Below, piece after piece: positions 53,150-62,037 of a stretch of 64,000 nt of DNA. Made by a program: the position numbers and the translations under genes. The DNA comes from Gammaproteobacteria bacterium (lineage in GTDB: Bacteria; Pseudomonadota; Gammaproteobacteria; Steroidobacterales; Rariloculaceae). The notes beneath the pieces are model-generated. The model searched no databases, was not told where the DNA came from, and saw only the letters and a list, made by a program, of their open reading frames with translations. The stretch is taken from assembly GCA_036381015.1 (NCBI GenBank), contig DASVDR010000015.1, forward strand, positions 114,359 through 178,358. The letters are read 5' to 3'. Position 1 is the first letter of the stretch; the number at the start of each line of letters is the position of its first letter.

Positions 53150-54163
53150 ATGGAATACCGCAATCTCGGACGCACCGGCGTCAAGGTCAGCCCGCTTTGC
53201 CTCGGCACGATGATGTTCGGGCGACGCACCGGCGAAGCCGAATCGATCGACATCATCGAGCACGCGCTCGGCGAAGGCATCAACTTCATCGACACGGCGA
53301 ATGCGTACGCGAACGGCGAGAGCGAGCGGATCGTCGGCAAGGCGCTTGCGAAGGACGGCCGGCGCGAGCGCGTCGTGCTCGCGACGAAGGCGTTCCTGCC
53401 GCAGGATCCGAACGACCCGAACGCGCGGGGCTTGAGCCGCCGGCATCTCGTGATGGCGTGCGAAGCGTCGCTGAGGCGTCTGCAGACGGACTGGATCGAT
53501 CTCTACCAGCTGCATCGCGCGCAGTCCGACATTCCGATCGACGAGACGTTGCGCGCGCTCGACGACCTGATCCGCGCGGGTAAAGTGCGCTACATCGGCA
53601 CGAGCATGTTTCCGGCGTGGAAGATCGTCGAGGCGCTGTGGGCGTCGAAGGAGCTCGGGCTGAACCGCTTCGTCTGCGAGCAGCCGACGTACCACCTGCT
53701 CGATCGCACGGCCGAGCGCGAGCTGCTGCCGGCCGCGCAAAGCTTCGGGATCGCGGTCATTCCGTGGGGGCCGCTCTGCGGCGGGCTCCTCACCGGCAAG
53801 TACCGCCGCGACGACCTGAGCGCGGAGGGCCGCTGGCAGGGCGGCAAGGACAACTTCGGCCGGCCGGTAACGCCGCAGGCCCTGGACGTCATCGAGGCCG
53901 TCGTCGCGCTAGCGGCCGAGAAGGGCTGCACGGCGTCGCAGCTCGCGCTCGCGTGGAACGCCGCGCAGCCCGGCGTCACGGCGCCGATCATCGGGCCGCG
54001 CACGAAGGCGCAGCTGATCGACAACCTGATGGCGACGAGCGTGGTGCTGGGCGCGGAGGATTTCGAGCGGCTCGACGCCGTCGCGCCGCCGAAGACCGCG
54101 AGCCTGCGCTACTACGACGCCGCGATGAGCATCGACTTCAAGCCGAATTTCGGGCGGTGGTAG
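53150..54163 (+). CDS. Aldo/keto reductase
   Basis: 337 aa from ATG 53150 (MEYRNLGRTGVKVSPLCLGT). TIM-barrel AKR features: FIDTANAYANGESERIVGKA (catalytic Asp/Tyr), ATKAFLPQDP (Lys), WIDLYQLHRAQSDIPIDETL (His), VIPWGPLCGGLLTGKYR and the cofactor loop PIIGPRTKAQLIDNLMA. It resembles the YajO/Tas-like group of NADPH-dependent reductases. A monocistronic gene, followed by repeat cluster 5 and the convergent DUF4159 gene. Confidence 0.92.
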   Translation: MEYRNLGRTGVKVSPLCLGTMMFGRRTGEAESIDIIEHALGEGINFIDTANAYANGESERIVGKALAKDGRRERVVLATKAFLPQDPNDPNARGLSRRHLVMACEASLRRLQTDWIDLYQLHRAQSDIPIDETLRALDDLIRAGKVRYIGTSMFPAWKIVEALWASKELGLNRFVCEQPTYHLLDRTAERELLPAAQSFGIAVIPWGPLCGGLLTGKYRRDDLSAEGRWQGGKDNFGRPVTPQALDVIEAVVALAAEKGCTASQLALAWNAAQPGVTAPIIGPRTKAQLIDNLMATSVVLGAEDFERLDAVAPPKTASLRYYDAAMSIDFKPNFGRW

Positions 54164-54169
54164 CCACGG

Positions 54170-54281
54170 CGAAAAATGGTGTCCGAAAAATGGTGTCGAA
54201 AAATGGTGTCAGACACCTTTTTCGGGGGGAAAAGGTGTCTGACACGATTTTCTTGGAAAAAGGTGTCTGACACCATTTTTC
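54170..54281. repeat. REP-like palindrome cluster 5
   Basis: Two half arms (AAAAATGGTGTCC, AAAAATGGTGTCG) precede full palindromes GGTGTCAGACACC, GGTGTCTGACACG and GGTGTCTGACACC. It lies between the convergent AKR and DUF4159 genes, and ends just at the DUF4159 stop. Confidence 0.9.
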
Positions 54282-54284
54282 GCC

Positions 54285-55049
54285 TCAGTGCGTCATCGCG
54301 TAGATGATGTAGTTCAGGCCGAAGCGATAGGCGAGGGCGGTCATCGGCTCGGGATAGTAGGCGTCGTCGGCGTGCTCCCACGCGTCGCCGACGTCCTGGT
54401 TGTAGTTCGCGGCGACCATCAGGCGGCCGTCGTCGTCGTAGATGCCGTGCCACTCGGGCGGCGGCAGTCGCTGCACGGAGACCGACCCGCCGAAGCGCCG
54501 CAGGTGGCGTAGCCCCGGGATCTGCGTGAACTTGTCGATGTCGTAGAGGACGTGCAGCACCTCGTCGTCGCCCGCGATCTCCACCATCGGACGGTCGGGA
54601 AAGAGCCGGGTCATCGCCTCGCGAAAAACGCTCCACTCCGCCGGCCCGAAGAAGTCGTCGGCGATCAAAAACCCGCCGCGATCGAGGTACTCGCGCAGCA
54701 GCGCGATCTCCTCGTCGCTGAGATCCCAGTACCCGGCCTGCGTCACGTAGAGCCAGGGATAGTCGAAGAGATTGTCGTCCGTCAGGCCCACGGAGACGGG
54801 AGAGCCCGCGTCGATCCGGCTCAAGCGGCTGACGCCCTGCGTGAAGTGCTCCTCCGAATCCGGCCAGTCCTGCATCCACCAGCCGCCGCCGAAGCGCCTG
54901 TAACGCGGCAAATCTTTGTAGATCATGCGCGCGAAATGGAACTCGCCGGGGCGCTCCGGCGCGTCGAGATCGCGCTGCGCGAGCGATGGCGTGAGCACGC
55001 CGAGCGCGAGGACGGCGGCGGCGATCGCGCGTGCGGCGGCGTGGGTCAT
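54285..55049 (-). CDS. DUF4159 domain-containing exported protein
   Basis: 254 aa from ATG 55049 with signal peptide (ARAIAAAVLALGVLTPSLAQ). The DUF4159 core has FHFARMIYKDLPRYRRFGGG, DNLFDYPWLYVTQAGYWDLS, LREYLDRGGFLIADDFFGPA and RLMVAANYNQDVGDAWEHAD. The fold is related to glutamine-amidotransferase-like domains but activity is unknown. Usually found near von Willebrand/TolR-type genes; none is next to it here. It diverges from the Nramp-like gene (140 bp gap). Confidence 0.85.
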   Translation of the reverse strand: MTHAAARAIAAAVLALGVLTPSLAQRDLDAPERPGEFHFARMIYKDLPRYRRFGGGWWMQDWPDSEEHFTQGVSRLSRIDAGSPVSVGLTDDNLFDYPWLYVTQAGYWDLSDEEIALLREYLDRGGFLIADDFFGPAEWSVFREAMTRLFPDRPMVEIAGDDEVLHVLYDIDKFTQIPGLRHLRRFGGSVSVQRLPPPEWHGIYDDDGRLMVAANYNQDVGDAWEHADDAYYPEPMTALAYRFGLNYIIYAMTH

Positions 55050-55189
55050 GAATCGGAAGCTACCACAAACGCGCAGGCCGGCCAGGCATCGCGCGATTGC
55101 CGATCGAGGCGATCGGCGGCTCTTCCCGGCCGCGGCATCACCGCCCGTGCTAAGCTGCCGGCGCTGCCGCGGACCGAAAGGGGAGGCGT

Positions 55190-56458
55190 TTGGCGGAATC
55201 CGCGCAAGAACGAAGCACCGCACGCAAGCCGTCGTTGTGGAAAATGCTCGGACCGGGCCTGCTGCTCGCGGCCACCGGCGTCGGCGCGGGCGACCTCGCG
55301 ACGGGCGGCATCGTCGGCAGCCTGCTCGGCCCGGCCGTGCTCTGGGCCGCGCTCGTCGGCGCGCTGCTGAAGTTCGTCGTGACCGAAGGGCTCGCGCGCT
55401 GGCAGCTCGCGACCGGCGAGACGCTGCTCGAGGGCGTGGTGCGGCGGGTCGGTCCGATCGTCGTGTGGCTGTTCCTGCCGTATCTCCTGCTCTGGTCGTT
55501 CTTCGTCGGATCCGCGCAGCTCAGCGCGAGCGGCATCACGTTGCACGCGATGCTGCCGATCTTCGACGACGCGAACCACGGCAAGATCGTGTTCGGCATC
55601 GCGGCCGGGCTCGCGGGGCTCGCGCTCGTCTGGTTCGGCGGCTATCGGCTCTTCGAGCGCGCGATGCAGGTCTGCATCGCCGTGATGTTCGTCACCGTCG
55701 TCGTCACGGCGGCGATGGTCTGGCCGGGGACCGCCGCGGTCATCGAGGGCTTGTTCGTCCCGCGCATCCCGGACGCCGGCGGCGAGGGCGTCGGATGGAC
55801 CCTCGCGCTGATCGGCGGCATCGGCGGCACGCTGACGGTGCTCTGCTACGGCTACTGGCTCCGCGAGGAAGGGCGCACGCGGCCGGAGGATCTGCCCGTC
55901 TGCCGGATCGATCTCGGATGCGGTTACCTGATGACCGCGCTCTTCGGCGTCGCGATGGTGATCGTCGGCAGCAGCATCGAGGTCGAAGGCGAGGGCACGC
56001 TGCTGCTCGTGCGGCTTTCCGAGCGGCTCGTCGACGTGATGGGCCCGGCCGGCAAATGGCTCTTCCTCGCCGGCACTGCGGGCGCGGTCTTCAGCAGCCT
56101 GCTCGGCGTGTGGCAGGCCGTGCCGTATCTCTTCGCCGACTGCTGGGCGCTCGTCCGCCGCGCGCCGGACGCCGGACGCGTCGCGGTCGACACGCAAGGC
56201 GCCCCATACCGGGTGTACCTCGTGCTGCTTGCGATCGTGCCGATGCTCGGGCTTTTCGCGAGCTTCCGCGAGGTGCAGCGTATCTACGCCGTGATCGGTG
56301 CGCTCTTCTTCCCGCTGCTCGCGTTCGCGCTCCTGATCTTCAACGGCAGGACCGCCTGGGTCGGGCGGTTCAGGAATGGGCCCCTCGCGATGCTCGCGCT
56401 CGCGGCCGTGGTAGCCTTCTTCTCCGCCCTTGCCTTCATCCCCGACGGGAGCGATTGA
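55190..56458 (+). CDS. Nramp-family transporter lacking the canonical metal motif
   Basis: 422 aa from TTG 55190 with GGGGAGGCG. About 11 TM helices. TM1 reads KMLGPGLLLAATGVGAGDLA, where metal-transporting Nramps have D-P-G-N; here the Asp is Gly, the Pro is Ala, and the Asn is Asp. In TM6 (GGIGGTLTVLCYGYWLREEG) the M-P-H motif is absent. Related proteins without these residues include Nramp-related Mg2+ transporters, so the substrate may be Mg2+ or something other than Mn/Fe. It is followed after 7 bp by the acyl-CoA synthetase gene, with which it forms a transcript. Confidence 0.85.
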   Translation: MAESAQERSTARKPSLWKMLGPGLLLAATGVGAGDLATGGIVGSLLGPAVLWAALVGALLKFVVTEGLARWQLATGETLLEGVVRRVGPIVVWLFLPYLLLWSFFVGSAQLSASGITLHAMLPIFDDANHGKIVFGIAAGLAGLALVWFGGYRLFERAMQVCIAVMFVTVVVTAAMVWPGTAAVIEGLFVPRIPDAGGEGVGWTLALIGGIGGTLTVLCYGYWLREEGRTRPEDLPVCRIDLGCGYLMTALFGVAMVIVGSSIEVEGEGTLLLVRLSERLVDVMGPAGKWLFLAGTAGAVFSSLLGVWQAVPYLFADCWALVRRAPDAGRVAVDTQGAPYRVYLVLLAIVPMLGLFASFREVQRIYAVIGALFFPLLAFALLIFNGRTAWVGRFRNGPLAMLALAAVVAFFSALAFIPDGSD

Positions 56459-56465
56459 CCGAACG

Positions 56466-58052
56466 ATGACGAAGCCGTCCCACATCACCGCGAAGATCGG
56501 GTTTCCCGCGGATCTGCCGCGTCACGAAAGCCTCGTGCACATGTTCAAGGCCGCGGTCGACGGCGCGCCGGACGTCGACGCCGTGATCTGCGAGGAACGG
56601 CGCATCACGTACGCCGAGTTCGGCCGGGCGGTCGCGGGTCTCGCGCGCCGGCTCGGGCCGATTCGCGGCGAGCGCGTGATCGTAATGATGGCGAACTCGA
56701 TCGAGATGGACGTCGCGATCATGGCCGTGATGACGGCCGGCGGCCAGGCGGCTCCCGTCAACCCGTTCTTCAAGGAGCGGGAGCTCGAGAAGGTGATTCC
56801 GGTCGTCGAGGCGAGGATGCTGATCTGCGATCCGGCCGTGCGCGAGAAGGCGGAGGCCGTCGCCGAGCGTTTCGGCATCGAGAACGTGCTCGTGCTCGGG
56901 CCGGGCGGCGTCGCGATCGACGAGTGGGTCCACGATTCGTCCCTCGCGCTCGACGCCTTCCCGCCGCCGGCCGCGGACGATCTCGCGATCCTGCTCTTCA
57001 CCGGCGGCTCCACGGGCATCCCGAAAGGAGTCGATCACACGCACCGCGGGCTCATGGCCGGCGTGCTCCAGCACGTCGCCGTGTGGCCCCTCGAGCACCG
57101 TGCGGAGCGCTTCTTGACCGTCGCGCCGATGTTCCACATCTGGGGGCTCGCGTACACGGCTTGGGTGCCGATCTACGCGCAAAGCACCCTCGTGATCGTG
57201 CCTCGGTACGATCCCGAGAAGGTCGTGCGCGCGCTCGGCGAGCACCGGATCACGGTGTTCGGCGGCGGTCCGGCGCCGATCTACATGGGGCTGCTCGCGA
57301 GCCCCGCGTTCGACGCCACGGACTATTCGTCGCTCAAGTATTGCCTCTCCGGCGGCGCACCGTGCCCCGAGGATCTGCACCGCGAGTGGGAGCGGCGGAC
57401 GGGCTGCGAGCTCTCGGAGGGCTGGGGCATGACGGAGGGCGCGCCGTTCTGCCTGAACCATGCGGCGTTGCCGCACCGGCTGCTCTCCGTCGGCAATCCG
57501 GTTCCGGGGACGGAGGTCGAGGTCGTCGATGTCGATACCGGCGAGCGCGTGCTGCCGATCGGCGAGCCCGGCGAGGTGCGGGTGAAGGGCCCGCAGCTGA
57601 TGCGCGGCTACCGGAACAATCCGGAGGAGACCGCGCGCACGCTTCGCGACGGCTGGATCTATACCGGCGACATCGGCTACGCGGACGACGACGGTTACCT
57701 CTTTCTCGTCGACCGCAAGAAGGACATGGTCATCGTCGGCGGCTACAACGTGTATCCGCGCGAGGTCGACGAGGTGCTGTTCAACCATCCGGCGATCCGC
57801 GAGGCGGCGACCATCGGCAAGCCGGATCCGCGCCTCGGCGAGGTGCTCGTCGCGTTCGTCGTCCTCGATCGAGGGAAGACGCTGACCGAGCAGGAATTCT
57901 TCGCGTACTGCGAATCGCAGATGGTGAAGTACAAGCGCCCGGTCGAGGTCTACTTCGTCGATGCGCTGCCGAAGACCGGCACGGCGAAGATCAGCCGGCC
58001 GGCGCTGCGCGAGCTTCTGCGGAACATCCAGCTGTCCGGTACCAAGGTGTGA
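56466..58052 (+). CDS. Acyl-CoA synthetase (AMP-forming; long-chain type)
   Basis: 528 aa from ATG 56466. ANL-superfamily motifs: phosphate loop LLFTGGSTGIPKGVDHTHRG, LSEGWGMTEGAPFCLNHAAL, MRGYRNNPEETARTLRDGWI followed by YTGDIGYADDDGYLFLVDRK, then the C-terminal catalytic Lys region PKTGTAKISRPALRELL. It activates a carboxylic acid to its CoA thioester with ATP. Substrate range (fatty or aromatic acid) is not evident. It lies downstream of the Nramp-like gene. Confidence 0.9.
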   Translation: MTKPSHITAKIGFPADLPRHESLVHMFKAAVDGAPDVDAVICEERRITYAEFGRAVAGLARRLGPIRGERVIVMMANSIEMDVAIMAVMTAGGQAAPVNPFFKERELEKVIPVVEARMLICDPAVREKAEAVAERFGIENVLVLGPGGVAIDEWVHDSSLALDAFPPPAADDLAILLFTGGSTGIPKGVDHTHRGLMAGVLQHVAVWPLEHRAERFLTVAPMFHIWGLAYTAWVPIYAQSTLVIVPRYDPEKVVRALGEHRITVFGGGPAPIYMGLLASPAFDATDYSSLKYCLSGGAPCPEDLHREWERRTGCELSEGWGMTEGAPFCLNHAALPHRLLSVGNPVPGTEVEVVDVDTGERVLPIGEPGEVRVKGPQLMRGYRNNPEETARTLRDGWIYTGDIGYADDDGYLFLVDRKKDMVIVGGYNVYPREVDEVLFNHPAIREAATIGKPDPRLGEVLVAFVVLDRGKTLTEQEFFAYCESQMVKYKRPVEVYFVDALPKTGTAKISRPALRELLRNIQLSGTKV

Positions 58053-58095
58053 ATCGGCGTATCGGCGTATGGCAGGCAGCCGTTCGCCGGTCTGA

Positions 58096-58242
58096 CCGGC
58101 GATCCTGCCGATCGCGGCTGTGGAGTCCCTGCTCGGCGCTTTTCCGAATGCGACGTTCCGGCTGTTCGAACGAAGCGGACATCAGCCGTTCTTCGAGGAG
58201 CCTGCGGAGTTCATGCGAGCGATCGAGGCATGGATCGCAGCG
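58096..58242 (+). pseudogene. Alpha/beta-hydrolase C-terminal remnant
   Basis: About 49 codons read ILPIAAVESLLGAFPNATF then FERSGHQPFFEEPAEFMRAI and EAWIAA. FERSGHxPFFExPxxF with the catalytic His is the C-terminal end of an alpha/beta hydrolase; nothing upstream belongs to such a gene and a stop (TGA) lies just before. I infer a remnant left by deletion. The frame stays open into the next gene (58366), which has its own signal peptide. Confidence 0.55.
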
Positions 58243-58365
58243 CCGACCGAAAACTCGCGCTTGAACCGACCCGAGGACGGAAGACGAGCGGGACCCGAAG
58301 GTGGCGGCGCCCATCGTCGATTCGCCCGGCAACGGAACAGCCCGAATCTCCGAAAGAGATGTCGA

Positions 58366-59025
58366 ATGAAAACGCTGATGCTTCTCTGTCTCTCGTGGCT
58401 CGCCGCGGCAACGAGCGCGTTGGCCTGTGATCAGCCTTCGTTGCTGCTGATTCCCGCTGACGTCGAGCCGGGGCGGAGGTCGGAGGCGATGCTCGGGGCC
58501 ATGGAGGACTACCTGAGGTGGATGACCGACTACGTCGGCTGCCTGCGAGAGGAGCTCACCGCGGCAGGCGGCGACGATGCGCCGGCACTCCAGAAAGCCA
58601 TGCTGATTCGGCGCAACAACGCCGCCGTGCACGAAGTCGAGGCGGTCACCGCGCTCTTCGAGCAAAGGGTCGGTTTGATCGAAAGCGTGCGGCTCGGCGA
58701 AGTCATCCGCGCGGAGGCGGTGGACTGCGTCGCGATGACCAGGTCACGGACGACCGAGGTGCTCGACGACCGAGCGATTCTCGTCTATGGCCAAGACGAC
58801 GCGATCTATCTCAACACGCTTCCCGAGAGCTGCCCGGCCCTGCTGCGCCCCCATAACATGGTGTTCGAGCCGCGCGGCGCCCTCATCGGCAAGCTTTGCC
58901 GCCAAGACGTGATCACGCTGATCGATCAGGCCGGGGCCTACTTGGCCTGCGAGGTCGGCGACTTCTATCCGGTCTCGGAAGACCAGGCCGATAGGCTCCT
59001 TCGCCGCAGGTCTCGCAGTCGCTGA
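58366..59025 (+). CDS. Secreted Cys-containing protein of unknown function
   Basis: 219 aa from ATG 58366. Signal peptide MKTLMLLCLSWLAAATSALA, then CDQPSLLLIPADVEPGRRSE and a helical part (MLGAMEDYLRWMTDYVGCLR, QKAMLIRRNNAAVHEVEAVT). Six Cys are in the mature protein (CDQP, VGCLR, DCVAM, SCPALL, LCRQD and LACEV), so three disulfides are possible. No family recognised. A hydrolase remnant precedes it. Confidence 0.65.
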   Translation: MKTLMLLCLSWLAAATSALACDQPSLLLIPADVEPGRRSEAMLGAMEDYLRWMTDYVGCLREELTAAGGDDAPALQKAMLIRRNNAAVHEVEAVTALFEQRVGLIESVRLGEVIRAEAVDCVAMTRSRTTEVLDDRAILVYGQDDAIYLNTLPESCPALLRPHNMVFEPRGALIGKLCRQDVITLIDQAGAYLACEVGDFYPVSEDQADRLLRRRSRSR

Positions 59026-59115
59026 AGCGCCGGAGTCGGTGCGATTCGCCCGGACGGGCGGATCGGACGGCCGACGCGAGGGTCCCGATCTCCCGCCGGG
59101 TCGAGCCCGCTCGGG

Positions 59116-59691
59116 CTAGTACTGATAGCGCAGGATCGGATCCGTCGGTCCTTCTCTCGAACCGTGTCGCCGCCTTTCGCGCTGCCGGCGCTCGATGCGC
59201 AGGAACAATTGCCGCCGCTTCGCCGCGAGCCACTCCTCGCGTTTCACATGGGCGTCCTTGCCGCGCAGCGCCTCCTGCTTTTGGCGGTAGGCGCAAAAGT
59301 CCCTGTACGCGTCGAGCTCGTGAGTGAGCTCCCGAATCACGAGCTCCGCCATGAGCGCATCGTCGAGGAACCCGAGTCCGGGAACCGAGTCCGGGATCAT
59401 GTCCTTCGGATCGGCGAAGTAGGTCAAGGCGGCGATGACGCGGGCCCGATACTTCGGGTCCAGTGACCATTCTTCGTCCTCGAGCATCGAGATCAGCGTG
59501 CCCAGGTCGTCGAGGCGCATCTTGACGTAGTCCGGGCCGTCTGCTTTGCGGCATTCCTCCAGCAGCCGCCGGGCCTCGTCCAGAATTTCCCGTTCTTCCC
59601 GGCCGGCGTTCCGTTGCCAAGTCTCGTCCATGACACGGCGGTAATGTTCGATGTCGTTATCGCCGATCGTGAGCGTGAGTTTGAGCGGCAC
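59116..59691 (-). CDS. DUF1232 (YkvA-like) domain protein
   Basis: 191 aa from GTG 59691 (CGGAGACGGAC upstream). Residues about 75-110 contain AALTYFADPKDMIPDSVPGL and GFLDDALMAELVIREL, the DUF1232/YkvA motif of small membrane-associated proteins. No strong TM helix is seen. The C-terminal 50 residues are Arg/Lys/Gln-rich and predicted coiled-coil (RKQEALRGKDAHVKREEWLA, RIERRQRERRR). Function unknown. Confidence 0.75.
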   Translation of the reverse strand: MPLKLTLTIGDNDIEHYRRVMDETWQRNAGREEREILDEARRLLEECRKADGPDYVKMRLDDLGTLISMLEDEEWSLDPKYRARVIAALTYFADPKDMIPDSVPGLGFLDDALMAELVIRELTHELDAYRDFCAYRQKQEALRGKDAHVKREEWLAAKRRQLFLRIERRQRERRRHGSREGPTDPILRYQY

Positions 59692-59825
59692 GTCCGTCTC
59701 CGAAGCCTTGTGGGGACCCACCGAGCATAGCAGGGCCCATGGCGCCGTGCCGATAGCGGAACGTGCTGATGCCGGGGGGCCGGCCGACGACGCGGCGTCG
59801 CCTCGTCGGCCGGCTCGAAAGCCTC

Positions 59826-60518
59826 TCAGCCCGCCGGTTCCATGCCGTAGCGCTGCTTGGTTTCGGCGGTCGACGGCGAGCGGAGGAATTCGAGGAGATC
59901 CCGAGCGGCTTCGGGGCGGGCGCAACCGGCCGTGACGGCGCCGGAGAAGATCGTGACGCTCTGTATCTCCGCCGGCAACGTGCCGAGCACGTCGACGCCC
60001 GGATGGCCGACGAGCTCGCTCAGCTGCTGAAAGCCGATCTCGGCAGTGCCGTCGGCGACCAGGGACGCGACGGGCACACCCGGCCGCGGGACGACGATGC
60101 GCGGGCGGATCTCGTCGAGGAGGCCCCAGCGCTCGAACATTCTCTCGAGGTACCTGCCGCTCGGCCCGGTGGAGTAGCTCAGCGACCGCGCCGCCGACAC
60201 CGCCTGCTTCACGGCCGCTTCCGAGCCGATGTCCGGACGCGGTGCGCCCGCGCGCACGGCGACCGCGATCGGCGATCTCACGATGTCGGCCCGAGGGCCG
60301 GCGAGCCGGCCCTCCGCGATCAGCTCGTCGACGACGTCGCTCGCGAGCACGACGACGTCGAACTTTTCGCCCGCGCGCACGCGTTTCGCGACCTCGACGC
60401 CGCCCGCCGCTTCGGGCGTGACGCTCCGACCGGTCGCGGCCTCGTAGCGAGACGCGAGCTCCTTCAGCACGCCACGCGTCGCCATCGAGGAAACCAGCTC
60501 GAGCGGGGCTTCGCTCAC
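59826..60518 (-). CDS. ModA-like substrate-binding protein without signal peptide
   Basis: 230 aa from ATG 60518 (MSEAPLELVSSMATRGVLKE). Periplasmic-binding-protein fold of the molybdate/tungstate ModA class: RVRAGEKFDVVVLASDVVDE, VRSPIAVAVRAGAPRPDIGS, LSYSTGPSGRYLERMFERWG, ADGTAEIGFQQLSELVGHPG. Exported ModA proteins have a signal sequence; this one starts directly with the mature fold. No permease or ATPase genes are near. It lies 10 bp after the carboxylesterase stop in the same transcript, so a cytosolic regulatory or transfer role is possible. Confidence 0.8.
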   Translation of the reverse strand: MSEAPLELVSSMATRGVLKELASRYEAATGRSVTPEAAGGVEVAKRVRAGEKFDVVVLASDVVDELIAEGRLAGPRADIVRSPIAVAVRAGAPRPDIGSEAAVKQAVSAARSLSYSTGPSGRYLERMFERWGLLDEIRPRIVVPRPGVPVASLVADGTAEIGFQQLSELVGHPGVDVLGTLPAEIQSVTIFSGAVTAGCARPEAARDLLEFLRSPSTAETKQRYGMEPAG

Positions 60519-60528
60519 GGTGCCGTCC

Positions 60529-62037
60529 CTACTTTTTCAGCAAAGGCTCGAGCTGCTCTTGCATCCGAGCCTCGTGGGCCTGCATCTGCTCGAGCGTCGG
60601 CAGGCTCTGCGTCTCCGGGTGCGCATCGAGGATCGCGGCTTTGACGGAATCGAGACCGGTGTGCGCCGGCCACTCGGGCAGGCCTTCCCCGTTCGGATTT
60701 CCCGTTCGCGCGAAGTTCACCCAATACGAGGCCATCATGTCGGCGAGACGCTGATCGGCCGCCGAAGCCGCGACCAGCTTCGGGTCGCTGCTGTCCGGAA
60801 ACAGGGGCTGCTCGCCGAGATTGTCGAACACGTACTTGACCTCGGAGGCATGCACCGGCAGATAAGGATCGCTGCCCTCCGGGGCCGGCGATTTCTGCGT
60901 GAACCAGTAAACGTAGGCTTTCCGGCCCGCCTCGCGCTGATATTCGGCGACGCGCCATGCCGTCCAGAAGATGCGGTCCGACCCGTCCGAGGCTCCGGGC
61001 GGTCCGCGGCGCCCCCCGAAGGACAGCTCCGCTCCGTTCGCGCCCATCAGGACGTCGACCTTGTGCTGACGCCCCTCGGCGAACACGATCGCGGGATCTT
61101 CCGGGATCACGTAGTTGTCGACGATCATCGTCTGCGCCCGGAACGTCTCGGCCACCTCGTCGGCGGAGAGCGCCCGCATTTCCTCGACCGTGTCGAGGCC
61201 CGCGGCTTGGGCTTGCTCGAGGCCTTGCTGCTCCGCGGCGGCGAGGGTGGCGTTGTCGCGATTCGGAACCACCGCGCCGCCCATGATGCTTTGCGCAATC
61301 GCGCGGTGGAACAGGCCCTCCGTCAATGGGGAAGTCATCAGCGACGTGATCGCCATCGCGCCGGCCGACTGGCCGAAGATCGTCACGTTGTTCGGATCGC
61401 CGCCGAACGCGGCGATGTTGCGCTGCACCCATTCGAGCGAGGCGACCATGTCCATGATGCCGTAGTTGCCCGAGCTCTCGATCTCGGACTCCGCCGTCAG
61501 CGCCGGGTGCGCCAGGAACCCGAAAGGACCGAGCCGGTAGTTCATCGTGACGACCACGGCACCGCGCTCGGCCAGGGCCGTGCCGTCGTAGAGCGGCGCG
61601 GCGCCGCCGCCGTCCGTGAACGCTCCACCGTAAAAGAAGACCATGACCGGCAGCCGGTCGTCCGGCGATTCGGCGGGCGTCCAGACGTTCAGATACAGGC
61701 AGTCCTCGCTCATCGGAGGCGAGCCTTCCATGTTCGCGATGTTCACGTATCGCGGCTCGGTCTCGTGCTGCACGCAGACGTTGCCGAACTTGCTGGCATC
61801 GCGCACGCCCTCCCACGGCTCCACCGGTTGCGGCGCCCGCCAGCGGTTCTCGCCCACCGGCGGCGCGGCGAACGGGAGGCCGCGGAAGACACGCACGCCG
61901 GACGGCGTCGTCTCGCCGCCGGACACGAGACCGGCATCGAGCCGCACCGGATCCTCGATCGCGGCATGACCTGTCGCGGCAACCGCTGCGAGACCGATGA
62001 GCCAGCCGGTCCGGGGACGGAATGCGAATCGCTTCAT
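60529..62037 (-). CDS. Type-B carboxylesterase
   Basis: 502 aa from ATG 62037 (GGAGGAACAAG upstream). Signal peptide WLIGLAAVAATGHA. Alpha/beta hydrolase of the cholinesterase/carboxylesterase family: FRGLPFAAPPVGENRWRAPQ, DCLYLNVWTPAESPDDRLPV, oxyanion-hole region VFFYGGAFTDGGGAAPLYDG, the nucleophile motif TIFGQSAGAMAI (Ser224) and the C-terminal VHASEVKYVFDNLGEQPLFP with His near 412. It cleaves carboxylic esters in the periplasm. The promoter region is the 301-bp gap upstream. Confidence 0.9.
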   Translation of the reverse strand: MKRFAFRPRTGWLIGLAAVAATGHAAIEDPVRLDAGLVSGGETTPSGVRVFRGLPFAAPPVGENRWRAPQPVEPWEGVRDASKFGNVCVQHETEPRYVNIANMEGSPPMSEDCLYLNVWTPAESPDDRLPVMVFFYGGAFTDGGGAAPLYDGTALAERGAVVVTMNYRLGPFGFLAHPALTAESEIESSGNYGIMDMVASLEWVQRNIAAFGGDPNNVTIFGQSAGAMAITSLMTSPLTEGLFHRAIAQSIMGGAVVPNRDNATLAAAEQQGLEQAQAAGLDTVEEMRALSADEVAETFRAQTMIVDNYVIPEDPAIVFAEGRQHKVDVLMGANGAELSFGGRRGPPGASDGSDRIFWTAWRVAEYQREAGRKAYVYWFTQKSPAPEGSDPYLPVHASEVKYVFDNLGEQPLFPDSSDPKLVAASAADQRLADMMASYWVNFARTGNPNGEGLPEWPAHTGLDSVKAAILDAHPETQSLPTLEQMQAHEARMQEQLEPLLKK

